A DNA stretch of 64,000 nucleotides from Burhinus oedicnemus. Taxonomy: Eukaryota; Chordata; Aves; Charadriiformes; Burhinidae. A program made the translations under genes and the position numbers. The stretch is from positions 614,227 to 678,226 of the forward strand of contig VFFE01006968.1 of the NCBI GenBank assembly GCA_008921705.1, read 5' to 3'. The notes below the pieces were generated by a model that saw nothing but the letters and a program-made list of their open reading frames with translations, did not search any database and had not been told where the DNA came from. Shown here piece after piece: positions 49,801-62,062 of this stretch (position 1 is the stretch's first letter; every line of letters starts with the position of its first letter).

Positions 49801-52800
49801 GACATCAGCTATTCGGGTGTCCTTTCACTCTGACATGTTGCTGCATACAGTAGTATAGCACATCACATTCTAAGCAGCAAAACACAATTATTGGCCTTTT
49901 AAGTCTTGAGAACTGAGCAATGCTCAGTGAAACTACCAACTCAGACACCCTCCTGTTTTGGCCACTGGAAAGTCAATCCTCTGGCTACAGCCAGAGAATG
50001 GCCAAGTAGATTTTATTTAAAAGAAAAGAATTCTAGAGACAAAAGTAAGCTGAAGCGTTTGTAACCTAAACAATTGAGCATAACCACTGCTGTTCACAAT
50101 CAAGTTCTCAGTTATTACTGATGGCAGACTGACTGTGAGTGGTATCGATTGTGAACTGAGTCCACCATCTTTGTGATACAACTGATACACCAAAAATTTT
50201 GAAGACTGCTTTCAAAACCCAGGGGCCAGGGGATTTGACACAAAAGAGAAGTACAGTGTTTCTGGGGCAGTGGTTTCTCTGCAGGTATCCTGCACCATCT
50301 CCGGGTTTATCACTTTACATGCTCTTTAGAAAATCACCCTGGCCATTGCTGCTCCCTTTTGGGAAGTGAAATGATAGATCATTACCACACAACCGAATAC
50401 ACCGCAAATGTTAATCTCATTTAGAACTGCACATAAACGCTCTGCAGATTGGTATTCCTGCCATCATTCAAGGTCATCACTCTGCTGTAGCCAAAAGGGT
50501 AATGTCTCATTACATTAAACCATGAGTGCTTTGGCCCCGGGCCGGATTCAGCGCAGTGATGTAATGCTGCAGGCATAAGCTATCATAAGATCCCCATCAG
50601 CGGAAAACCTGCCTTGAGATGGGTTGGGTTTGAGATGTTGCTGTGGTGGGTTGAAGGTGTCCATAATTCCTGCTCTTCCAGCAACTTATCCCTGAATGCC
50701 CCTTGATCACCAGGGAGCCTGTGTAATCGCCGTCTTTGGAGGACAACCCCTTCCAATGCCAGCAGGAAAGGGGGGATGGCTTTGAAAGCTCCACCAGAGA
50801 TCCTGCCGAGTCCAGGTTTCAAGGCAAAGCCCCTGCCTTTTCACAGACCCTCTGGGATGTCAGCATAGCCTACTCTTTTGGGGAGAACTGCCCTCAAGGA
50901 GCTGCTAGCAGAGATGTGCATTTCCAGCAGGGGAGAATGACCAGAGACTGCTCACAGGGTCCCTTTCAGCTTGTTTGGTGTCTAAATACAAACCTATCTC
51001 AGGAAACCTGCCATTTCCTCTTGGGCAAGCAGAAGAGCAGTGCCTCTGCTGCAATAGACTTTTAATTTCCCTTTTATTGCCCATCCTGCAAATGTCCCAC
51101 GTTCAGAAGCACCCCTTCCCCTTCCTGAAGGCATGTTTTTTTGTGCTGTTGGGTATTTTCTTTTTTAATTACACGTTAGCCTTATATCTACAACCTTTGT
51201 CCTCCTTCCAGAAAGGAACTGTGGTCTTACAGGCCACATGAACTTTTCCATATATCGATGGCCTTGTTATTTAAAAAAATGATTAGGTAATTCTCATTCT
51301 AGAATTTTAGGATACAGTAATCTTAAATAAATTCATTAATTTTGATAAATTAGGGTATTTTTACTGAGCCAGAATAGCTGCCACAATATACGTCATCTTC
51401 CTCTAAGATCTTTTTCTTTATTATTTTTTCCAGAGTTTGTACACTTTAGAACCCAGCTGACTTGTTTTGCACATAGCATTGGGAGCTACATTTACCCCTG
51501 GAGTAATTCCACTTAAGCAGAGGGAATTACAGGAGGCTGAAGCTGGTTCCAGCATGTTAGATGGTTAAAACATTCCTGGTGTTGATAGATTGGCATTTCT
51601 AGATCCCAGCGTATCTGCATGGAAACGATAGTCCCAAGAGTGTGGCTGGTCTCCATGTCTTTGGGTTTTTTTCCTGCTGCTCTGAGCTCATTAGTGGAAA
51701 AGGGAGTTGAGGAAAAGTTTGTCAATCCCTTGACAAAAAAAAAAGCAGAGCAGTAAGCCAGTCTAATTTACACTAATAAAAGTCTTGGTCTCCACAACCA
51801 CTGATTATAGCTTCAGCTGGAGTGGAAAGAGAACAGTGGGTACTGAGAATCCCTACTGCAAACGAAGCAAAGTCAGAGGACTTGGCTGTATTCATCAAAG
51901 GCACAGGGTGACCTAAGGCACACAGAATTCATACTAAAGGTCTGTTGGTTTTGCTACAACCAGGACATTCAGGGAAAGAAGTCTTTGAGCTGAAACATAG
52001 TCACATACTTTTTGCATGAAAAACAATAAAAATTCTGAGTTCGTAAGTTGTTAGAAGTAGTTTGAATAGCTGCTGGAGTTATCAGCTCTGGACATTGATT
52101 ACTTAAAATTTATCCCATTTGGTGATCTCAGGTCTAAATAATGATGTTACGATGCCAGCCCTGCCTCTGCTATATAAGTGGGATATTTTTTTCCTGAATA
52201 AGAAAGAAAATACTTGATTCACAAGCAAGAGAGAAGTGTTTTTAATATATTTGTAATTCAAGCAAAACCAATTCCTCTTTCACAGCTAAAGGAGCTTATA
52301 TCACGTCTGTTGAAGATGAGAGTTTAATGTAAGTTGTAAGTTATATCTGACAATTTCTCAGAAGAAAACCAAAGCTATTTGGAAAACTGAGGTTCTCTCA
52401 GTGGAAATGTGAAGTGAAAAATGTCAAATGAAGCATCTCTTTTTTCTTCGGGAAGTTAAGAATGAATTCAAATAAGGAAAAAAATATTTCAACTATAGGG
52501 CCTTCTTTTCTTTTTTTCTCCTGAGCTGGAAATGCTCAGTGCTGTAAATGTTTAAAATTAAGCTATTGTTTTCAAAATTTTCCATAGAAAATCTAAATGT
52601 TTTCACCTGAATTAGCATCTTCCAGTGGAAAAAAAAAAAAAACAAAACAAGGAGGATGTTGGATGTTTTAGCTAGGAAAGCTTTCTCTACAAGAAATTTC
52701 AGCCAGCTCTATCTGGAAGCTATGGTAGCTGCAAAGAAGGAGCACCTAGGCTAATACCTAAAACTGGAGGAGAACTTGGGTTGGTCTTACACAGGGTACT

Positions 52801-53814
52801 CTCACATAGCTGTCCATACTCCTTATCTCTTGACACGTTCCCCAGCACCAGTTTTGGCCACGCCAACAGGCACTTGCCTGGCCCGTGCCCAGTCATGACT
52901 CAAGGGATAATGCATGCGAAGGACCATTGCCAAAATGTCCCTGGTCATGGTGTGGAGGGGGTAGACCTCACTCATGCTAACGAGCAGTGCCCTACCCCCT
53001 GGCTGCAGGGCTACCAAACGTATCCGGACAGCTCTGTTCAGAAGAACAGACATAGCCTATGAGCCTGAGCACCGCAGGGAGAAAAGATGCTATTGGATAT
53101 GATGGGATGCTGAAATTATACAAAATCTACCTGTAGGTTTCCTGGAGTAATACCATTTAAATGAGCTGACTTTTGTGAAAATGTCCACTTCAGCCTCTAA
53201 TGCATTTGCTTTCCTACAAGGAGAGTTTTTCCTGTTCATCCTCTGGAGGGTGGGCAAGCAAATGTGACCCAGGCTGTACATCTGCCTGGATGGATGTGGG
53301 ATTCCAGGCTGATTTATGGTGGTGTGTGCACTGCTTGGGCCCAGCATGCAGCTCTAGAGCACTTCTAGGACCTGTCTGTCCAGTGCAGCTAGGGGTAGGA
53401 ACACAGGATATATGGTGGAGGCTGGGGTCACTGATGGCTTTCCTGTCCATGTGGTAATGACAGCAGAACTGAAAGCTCCCTGAGGTCTTCCCAAAAAGCA
53501 TTGGGCTGTAAGTCTGGGATATTAGCAATTACATTCCAAACAGAACATAAATGTATCCTCCCTCCCTTCATCCCTCCTAAGGCAGCAGCTGTGTCCGTTA
53601 TTTGGGTGGGATTTTGCCTTATTGCAGTGCTGGAGTCATTAAAGACGCTGTTGACTTGTGGAGTGACCTGGGACAAGGCTGGGAGAGGGGCAAGAAAGAA
53701 GCCAAAGGAGTTTGCAGCTGCTGAGGAAGCAGAGAGTGATGCATGTGATGGAGGAGACATGCAGCAAAAGTTAGTCCTATGTCCAATTGCAAGGCAATTT
53801 TGCTTCTGCCACTA
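46851..53814. other. Long gene-free interval
   Basis: About 7 kb of unique sequence with A and T runs (for example 47063-47074, 48910-48926 and 52629-52642). There are open frames up to about 135 codons without recognisable domains. The region 49560-50570 has a composition often seen in conserved non-coding DNA, but that cannot be judged from one sequence. Confidence 0.5.
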
Positions 53815-55115
53815 AGGAAGGAGTTAAAGCTCGTCCTGAGCGTACTCATGCAGCATGTGAAGGACAACCAGGGGATCAGGCCCAGCCAGCATGGGACCAT
53901 GAAAGGCAGGTCCTGTTTGACCAACCTGATCTCCTTTTACGACCAGGTGACCCGCCTGGTGGATGAAGGGAAGGCTGTGGATGTTGTCTGCTTGGACTTT
54001 AGTAAGGCCTTCGACAGTCTCCCATAGCATTGTGCTGGAGAAGCTCGCAGCCCATGGGTTAGACAGGTGTACTCTTCGCTGGATTAAAAACCATCTGGAT
54101 GGCCGAGCCCAGAGAGTTGTGGTGAATGGTGTCAAATACAGTTGGTGGCAGGTCTCAAGCGGTGTTCCTCAGGGATCAGTTTTGGGACCAGCCTTGTTTA
54201 ATATCTTTATTGATGATCTGGACAAGGGGATTGAGTGCAGCCTCAGTAAGTTTGCAGATGACACCAAATTAAGCAGGAGTGTTGATCTCCTTGAGGGTAG
54301 GAAGGCTCTGCAGAGAGGTCTGGACAGACTGGATCGGTGGGCTGAAGCCAACTGCATGAGGTTTAACAAGGCCAAGTGCCGGGTCCTGCACTTGGGTCAC
54401 AACAACCCCAGGCAACGCTACAGGCTTGGGGAGGAGTGGCTGGAAAGCTGCCTGGCAGAAAAGGATCTGGGGGTCCTGGTTGACAGCTGGCTGAACATGA
54501 GCCAGCAGTGCGCCCAGGTAGCCAAGAAGGCCAACGGCATCTTGGCCTGTATCAAGAATTGCAGCAGGAGTAGAGAAGTGATCGTGCCCCTGTACTCAGC
54601 GCTGCTGAGGCCGCAGCTTGAGTACTGTGTTCAGTTTTGGGCGCCACAGTATAGGAGGTGCTGGAGCGTGTCCAGAGAAGGGCAGCAAAGCTGATGAGGG
54701 GTCTGCAAAACATGTCTTATGAGGAGCGGCTGAAGGAATTAGGTTAGTCTGGAGAAGAGAAGACTGAGGGGAGACCTTATTGCTCTCTACAACTACCTGA
54801 AAGGAGGTTGTAGTGAGATGGGAGCTGATCTCTTCTCCCAAGTAACTAGTGATAGGACAAGAGGAAACGGGGTCAAATTGCACCAGGAGAGGTTTAGGTT
54901 AGACATTAGGAAAAAATTTTTCACTGCAAGAGTTATCAAACATTGGAACAGGCTGCCCAGGGAGGTGGTTGAGTCACCATCCCTAGACGTGTTTAAAAGT
55001 CGTGTAGATGTGGTGCTTGGAGGCGTAGTTTAGTGGCAGACCTGGTAGAGTAGGGTCAATGGTTGGACTAGATGATCTTAAAGGTCTTTTCCAACCTAAA
55101 CGATTCTATGATTCT
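53815..55115 (+). mobile_element. CR1 LINE with frameshifted reverse transcriptase
   Basis: This is the longest CR1 copy here. The frame at 53779-54027 reads HVKDNQGIRPSQHGTMKGRS and ends in [11 protein letters not shown], which is reverse transcriptase motif A with its catalytic Asp. The frame breaks just after this, consistent with a 2-nt loss near 54013, and continues in the frame that runs to 54694. There motif B ([10 protein letters not shown], 54161-54190) and motif C (FADDTKL, 54251-54271) are intact. They are followed by [14 protein letters not shown] and [19 protein letters not shown] further deletion near 54650 ends this frame. The C-terminal part returns at 54818-55033 ([39 protein letters not shown]). 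The 3' tail GATTCTATGATTCT ends the element. The endonuclease and ORF1 are absent through 5' truncation. Confidence 0.97.
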
Positions 55116-58100
55116 AGAGTAATGGCAATAGCACGAAGAGAGGGTCCCTCCCAGGGCCATCCCTCTGCCTCCTTCATCCATAGACCTTTAAGCCCACCCC
55201 ATTACCCCCCACTAGACCAGGTAAAAACCATGTGCTCCACAGCCATCTGAGCTTCTAACTCAAACTCCAGAGCAACCACCAACCATTTTGGGGTGGGTCA
55301 GCAGGCCACGGTGCATGGATGTTTGCATATCATTGGCAACCAGGCACATGATCCAGGCAGTTTGCCACAGCTGCTGTATGAGAAGTGACACTTTTCAGTT
55401 CTGATGGACAGTGCTCTACCATATTATCAGGATGTTTCCAGCGATATTGTGGACCTTGGCCTGAAACAGAAGGAGGCTATTTGTGGGGATGAGCTCCAGA
55501 ACAAAAAGCCAGGGGTGGGTTCAATATCATAGCAATATCAAGGCACATTTGTACTTTCAAAAAAAAAAAAAAATTTTAAGCCATATTCTATCCTAAGGAG
55601 AGGTCTCAGCATATTGCTGCTCTTTGTCACGTTACATTTTCTGCATTGAAATGAGCATGCACAGGAAAAAATGCCCTTTTGTAAGAACAGATAATCACAT
55701 TTGGTAGTTTAGAAAGTCAAATGCTGCTTTTGGATTAAATCTCAAGAAAGTGCCAGAGAAGCTCTGCTGAAACCATAGTTGCCTGACCTGGGAGGCAAAT
55801 CGCATGCATTGCCAGACACAAGCATGTCACAGCCATCTTCTGAACTTTTGCTGTGGGCTACCTTTTTAAAAAGGGTTCAGTGTCTCATTCCTTAAGGAAT
55901 TAAAACCAAGAGAACTAAAGGAAATCCAGATTTAGAAATAACAATGTCAGGGAAAGCAGGCACTGTTGATACAGAACAGGGCATTTGAAGAGCATGTAAT
56001 TCAGCGTGAGCAAAGGTAGCAAGATGTCGTGTGGCCTTGCAGAGTCCGTGGTGGCTGTGCTGCACCTGTGAGCCCCCGGCTCTCCCAAACTGCTGCTGCT
56101 GTGCTGTTCCCGGAGGCAGGCAGCACAACACTCCTAACAAACTTCATGGCTGAATCTTAAGTTAACTTTGCAGGGCTTGTAGGACCTAGCTAGACCTGGT
56201 TAGTGAAGCTTAGATTACAATAAGCATCACCCAACCTCAGAAGCCTGAAATGATGGATAACAATCTGAGAGAGGAAGACAACTCCTTTTCAGGAACTGTC
56301 CAGACTCGTTCCACTTCTGGGTTAATTCCCAGGCGAATCCAGGAGACGTCTGGAGTTTTCTGCCAAAAGCAGCCCTTACAGACACTATCTCCCAAAGCAC
56401 ACCCTTGGGAAGAGACAGACACAGTGCACTATGTCCTGTGACCACACAGAGAAAGCCAAGCATGCTGATAAGAAACTGGAGCATATGCCTTGGTTTTGTT
56501 CATGCTGCTTTCTCCCTTTCAGAAGTTTTGAATTATTACAACTACACTAATCAAGTCAATGTTGAACAGCCCCACAGTTAAGACATTACTTAATAAATGA
56601 ACAAATTAATAGATTTAGGATGCTGTAAAAGTTAAATGGCCACTCAGTGAAATAATATGGGGTTTAACCTATTATTGGTAGCAACTCAAACAACTCAGGA
56701 CTGATGTTCAGTCCTACCTGCAAGTGAGGGAAGTAGGAGCACATATATGAAGTGTAAATATATATATATATTGTGCTGAAGATTGTCTGTGATTTCCAAC
56801 AACAGGAATAATGCCAGCTGAAATCAAGTTACTAGCATCAGGTATTCCTGCATCTTGAGAGAGAATAGCAGAGAGGCCAGTTTCTGCTTCTTCAGAGCCT
56901 GACTCCGTGGGAAGAGTGTGGCTTATTTTGTGACCTCCATAGCTCACATGAAACTTCCTCTTCAGCTGCTACAAGGTTCTTGCTTAGATTTCATTAACTG
57001 TAGAGAATAATGCAGAAAGAGAAGCATGGGTTATAAAAAAAAAAAAGAAATCAATCCATCAGTCAGGAGAAGCACAAGGAGAGAAAGAGTTGTGTGTATG
57101 TGCATATATGTGATTTGCTAGATGTAATCAAATTTCTAAAGCAAAAGAAGAAAACCGCACTCATCTTTTCAGAAGAGTGGTCTGCTAGACACGTATCACC
57201 TAACAACTGGACACTAACTTCTCCCCACGCCTTGATGAAACCCATCACTAGCTCCCACTGGTTTTTCATCTTTAACAACATTTTTGCCTGTCCCTAGGCA
57301 GAATTCATCCATGGCTGCTGAACCATGGAGTTGTATCAAGAATTGATTTGCCATCCAATCTGGGTCCTGTAAATTACCTATTAACCCTCCTTTCCCATTC
57401 CTCAAATTAAATGGCAAAGAAAGTGGCTTTCTGTTTAAATTCTCATACGGTTGTGTATTGACTTAACACAGATAAGGCTCTCAGGCAAGTTTGGGGAAAT
57501 CAGCTGTGCAAAGATGTGCAAATTGTTTTGCTGGGAGGAGATAAGTGGGGAAAGATTAAAGCTGCAAAGCAACTGTACTGCTGATTATTGCCCATATCAC
57601 TGCAGAATAAAAACCTAACCAAGTAGCACAGGGCTATGTGTCAACCAGCATCTAACCACCTAGAAAGTGTCATCCTTGTAAGACCCAGTGAGTAGGGCGA
57701 ATGTTGCCATGCAGCTACTGAATAATCCCACCAGCCCTAGTGGCACTGAAGCAGAAAGCCAGGGAAAGCAGAGCTGATGTATCATTCCATTGTCGTGCTT
57801 GCAAGCATGGTGTGAGGCTGTCGTGTCCTGCATAAGAGGCAAGTGTCTGCTTGTGCTACTGCTAGATAACAATCACCTTTCTGCCCGCAGTGCCAGGCTG
57901 CCGGACCTTCAGCTGGTCCTCACAGCCAGCTCTGGCAAAGCAAGCAGGACTGGGGTGCGCTGCTCGGCATGGCAGGTGGAGTCGGCATTTAATGGTCATC
58001 ATGCTGCTATTTAGGACTGACAAAACACCTCAGAGCAGCCAGGCCCAACAAGGGCATGCCCTCTCCTGTATGGTAACTCTAGGCTGACATCTTGAAGGCA

Positions 58101-61100
58101 GCACTGCTCTGGGACATACCCCAAGATCCCTTCCTGGTCCAAGAGGAGAGGACTGCTCTGTGGGTTTCACCTCACCTTGCAAGCTTTGCTCTGCTGGTGG
58201 GCAGGGGAAAGGGATGAGAGCACTGAGCAGGCTGCACACCAACCCAGGGAACTGTAAGCTTTCTTCTGGAGTTCACCACCACCTCCCTGAGTTCTCTCTG
58301 ACCCATTATGGGTAGGGGTGGGCCCACCATTACAGATAGCCACTGATGGGTCTCACGGTGGGAATTCAGCTTGCCTGACAGACTCCAGAGCGAATAGCTG
58401 CCAAAGGACAACCAAGAGACTGCGAATGATGGGCTATTTAATCACTGTGAATACATTTGTGTCTGAGCCCTGTCTATATTGCTGTTCCTACTTCAAGCTT
58501 AACATTATCTGGCAGAGTCAAAAAGCTGCCTGAGTTGACCAGCTCAGAGGTGGAGTTGGATTTATAACTGCAGAAGTCCTGAATCCCTCTCAGGTTTACC
58601 CGTGACGTTAGAGTAAGTTGTTTCCCATAAGTAGAACAGACAAAAATCATGTCTATTCAGTCCCTCTCCAGTCTCAGAACCCTCAGATTCAGCTCTTAAT
58701 CAAAAGAAACATCACTTTTCTAAAATCTTGTTACAGCTTTCTGTACAGGTTACCGTGGTGCTCGCATGCCTTTGGGGGAGCACATTATTCCTCCTCCTGC
58801 TCAGTCACCGCATCCAGCCGCTTTGTAAGCTACTTTTCAACCTGGGCAGAACTCGCCTATTCCTTTTAACAGGCACCAAAACAACTTCTTCAGCTGAGAC
58901 GGATAATAGAAGCTTTCCATTTCCTGGCACACGCAGCTAGCCTTTAATCACTGATCTGGGACACAAACACTCAGGCTGACACATGCGATTCGCAGTTCCT
59001 GGAAACGCCACGTAGGTTTTGTAGCAAAGGGGTGGCACTGAGCAGAAGGAGGATGCCAGCATGGGCACCGTTGCTTTGCAGGGTATCCCTTGAGTACCTG
59101 CTGTCACCAAACATCACTCAGCTCTCTAGACATGCCCTTTCGAACAGTTCTCTCTCTCAGGAAAGCATCAATAAGGCAAACACTTGTAATTGTTTTTAAT
59201 ATGGAAAGGCCATAAACAAAGGCTTTTCTTTGCTGTGAAGGATGCGCTTTGATTTTCAATATCTAAAGAAATATGTCACTATCTATCTATATTGCTGCTG
59301 TTGTTATGCTGTTTCATCACCAGAAATAAATAAGTAGCTAGCTCAAGAGAAAGGTTGAGGTTTTAATTATGCAGTATACTACATAGAAAGTATGCCAGAA
59401 ATAGCTTGCAGAAATACAGAATTTGTTAATACACATCAGGAAAATGAACAAAAGATTAGGTCTTTGGGAAGTATCATCATTTGGTAAGCCTGGATGTATT
59501 AGGCTATATTTCTGCCACATAATCCTACTAAATTAAATTGATTTACATCACTAGATAAATCTGAACTCCATAAACTAGCTATTTTTAACTTCTGAAATAA
59601 ATTTTATTCCCTTTTAGAATTTTGTTAGTTCTCTACATTTTATTACAGATATTTGCTTTGCTGCAAATAGCATTTGGTGGTAAGGCTTATTACTAGGATT
59701 CTATTTGCAAATAAATCTCAGTATTACTGAAGCCCTGGAGGAAGGCAGGCACTTGGAACGTTTGAAAAACAGGGTATTTGGATCATTGGGGGATGAGGAC
59801 TTCTATCAGCTCTTTCCTTCAGTTAAGTGTATGATCAGGTAGTGTGTGATGCTGAGGGACAGGGCTGCTCTTTGTGTGATCAGAAGATAGACTCCTGAGT
59901 TTACTTTATAAATAAAAAGACCACAGTATGCTTGCTGGGTCATTCATCAGCTGTATAACATTAGACTATTTACAGTCATCAGCCTGCTCACTTTAAATTA
60001 GACATGGGTCCATCTTAGAAATCCTTTTGCTAGAAATTCCAGTTTGAATTTTGGAATGAAAAGCATTCCCACAATTTCCAGTGTTCATGTCTATCAATTA
60101 AGATGTTAGTCTCGCAAGTTGTCCAAGATTAACATCAGCAGACTGAGAAGTCACAAAAGCATCCCTTCATATGCCTCACAAAGTCATTCTGAACTCTCTT
60201 CTTTTCAACCATACCCCAAAGCCAAGCATCACTCAAGGGCTTCGTAGTGAAGAGAAGTGCATGTGATAAAGCACAAAGTTGTTTTTCTTGCTTGGTGGCA
60301 TTTCAGTCTATAGAAGATGTATAGAAATAACATGGACAGATGTTAGCTGTCCTAGCAAGAACTATGAGGAGGACTTACAAGAAGCTTAAGCCTGAAGTAA
60401 AGATGTCAGAGACGCTCAGATCATGTTTGGGGTCAGGGCTCACTTCATTCTAAAGAGGTCACGTAAATCACATTTGATACAGAATGAAATTCAAAAGTTT
60501 TTGCTACCTGCCCAGTAAACTCAGCTGCAATGATGTCTATTTATTCCATGGGAGACCCCAAAGGTGATCTGAATTTTGTACCAACCCCCTTTTTAAAAGT
60601 GGTTCTGATTAGACAGTCATTTACACATTGAGATGACAGAAATCTTGATCACGTACAGTTGATCAAATTTTGGTACAGAAATAAGACATGGGATTTTAAA
60701 TCACTTTTACTATCTTTTAGGACAGTTAGAGATACTGGCTTCTAAGCAATATTAAATGTGTTTTTGCTGCTCCCAGTGGAATAAAAAGAAAGCAGCAGTA
60801 TTTTAAAAACAAGTGCTATGCTTTAAAAATTGTTTGGTATTTTCCTTATACCTCAGTTTTGTTACAAATCTAGCACTGTTTGATACCAGAACACTACAGA
60901 TTCTCCTTGGACAGCCATTTTCAGCCTTTACAGAATACTTTACAAAAATATTCAAATAAGGGTCGATAAATCTTTTATAATATAGGACCTTTTCCTTAAA
61001 AAGTAAAGCGATGCTTCATCTACACACACTTTGATTTCAGATTAACAGCTCCTTTGGACCACATTATTCACTTAAATCCCAGACTAGGACTAGGTACAAA

Positions 61101-61335
61101 TCTCAAATGGTTTAATAGCACTGCTGACTTAGCTCTTCACTGAAACATATTTTATGATTGCTTTAGTTCATTTGAATTAGAGAACAAGTACTCTCTTCTA
61201 AACACAAGGAAAGACATTTTCAATTTTAGTACCTCTTTGTAAAAGCAGTAACATCTACCACTGCACAAAAATGAGTAAGGGGGTTTACAGTGGAATGGTA
61301 GCTGTGTGTTTCTCCTGGTTTCCCACCCTCAAGGC
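55116..61335. other. Gene-free interval; right part could be a 3' UTR
   Basis: No coding feature is recognised. There are an A run at 55560-55573, a TA microsatellite at 56757-56771 and AT-rich sequence from about 59160 onward. If the candidate exon at 61336-61443 is real, the sequence just left of 61336 would be its 3' untranslated region. AATAAA signals on the minus strand lie at 60540-60545 and 59603-59608, but such signals are frequent in AT-rich DNA. Confidence 0.45.
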
Positions 61336-61443
61336 TCAAGCCTGGAGTGAATTTCTTCCTTCTCGTCTGTGAAATATGATGCTCTTCACCCACTGTGCTC
61401 CTGGTACTACTTGAATTACTTCAGACCCTCCAATGCAATTAGC
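61336..61443 (-). CDS. Candidate terminal coding exon, product unknown
   Basis: On the minus strand a pyrimidine-rich stretch ending in CATCTCCTGTAG is a strong 3' splice-site match. Directly after it the frame is open for 35 codons and then reaches TGA. The peptide starts ANCIGGSEVIQVV and ends FHRREGRNSLQA. The other two frames stop within nine codons. A second candidate exon upstream on the same strand (63394-63323) ends in GAG|GTAAGG and joins this one in phase 0, which gives a continuous reading frame. I do not recognise the protein, and a 35-codon open frame alone is weak evidence. The case rests on the splice sites, the shared phase and a protein-like composition. Alternatively, both exons are coincidental. 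Confidence 0.35.
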   Translation of the reverse strand, partial: ANCIGGSEVIQVVPGAQWVKSIIFHRREGRNSLQA

Positions 61444-61549
61444 CTACAGGAGATGAAATAAAAAAGACAAACAAAATTAGTTTTCTCTCCCCTGCCGTCT
61501 TGGGATCAAAACCAGCATTTAATGAATTACAAATTTAAAATTAAATTTA
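61444..61549. other. Short unique stretch (intron if the candidate gene is real)
   Basis: This is purine-rich on the plus strand next to 61444, that is, the pyrimidine tract of the candidate acceptor on the minus strand. Nothing else is seen. Confidence 0.4.
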
Positions 61550-62057
61550 TGTCGTGGTTTAACCCCAGCCAGCAACTAGAGCCACGCAGCCATTCGCTCA
61601 CATACACACACCCCCAAGCAGGGTAGGGAGAAGAGGCAGAAAAAAGAAGAAAAACCTAGTGAGTTGAGATAAATACAGTTTAATAGAACAGTAAAGCAAG
61701 ATAAAATAGTACTACTAATAATAATGGTAAAAGAATATACAAAATAAGTGATGCAATGCAATTACTCACCACCTGATGATCGGTTGCCCAGCCTGTCCCA
61801 AGAAGCGATTGCAGATTCCTGCGCCCCCAGCTAACCCACATTTACATACTGAGCATGATGTCTATGGCATGCAATATACTTTTGGCCAGCTTGTCCTGTT
61901 TATGCTCCCTCTCAGCTTCTATGGGAAGCTGAAAAAGTCCTAAACTTAATATAAGCATTACTTAGCAACGACTAAAACAATATGTTACCAACATTATTCT
62001 CAAAACACAGCAGCTACTAGGAAGAAAATTAACCCTATCCCAGCTGAAACCAGGACA
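61550..62057 (-). mobile_element. Solo LTR of an avian endogenous retrovirus
   Basis: A complete 508-bp long terminal repeat without any internal retroviral genes, the usual product of recombination between two LTRs. In its sense direction (minus strand) it begins TGTCCTGGTTTCAGCTGGG and ends TTAAACCACGACA, so it has the TG...CA ends. A weakened TATA box (AGTATGTAAA, around 61840-61851) and an ATTAAA polyadenylation signal (61679-61684) lie in the expected order. The flanks are ATTTA (61545-61549) and ATTTG (62058-62062), a 5-bp target-site duplication with one mismatch. This LTR type is common in birds, and its 5-bp duplication suggests the ERVL group. It lies in the same orientation as the candidate exons that flank it. 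Confidence 0.88.
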
Positions 62058-62062
62058 ATTTG

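Noticed and set aside
53220..53457. Cys/Trp-rich open frame after a CTACAAG acceptor
   Set aside because: Cysteine spacing fits no known domain, and the acceptor is not a canonical match with a long pyrimidine tract.
61550..62057. Internal retroviral genes next to the LTR
   Set aside because: Both flanks are unique sequence with the target-site duplication directly adjacent, so only a solo LTR remains.
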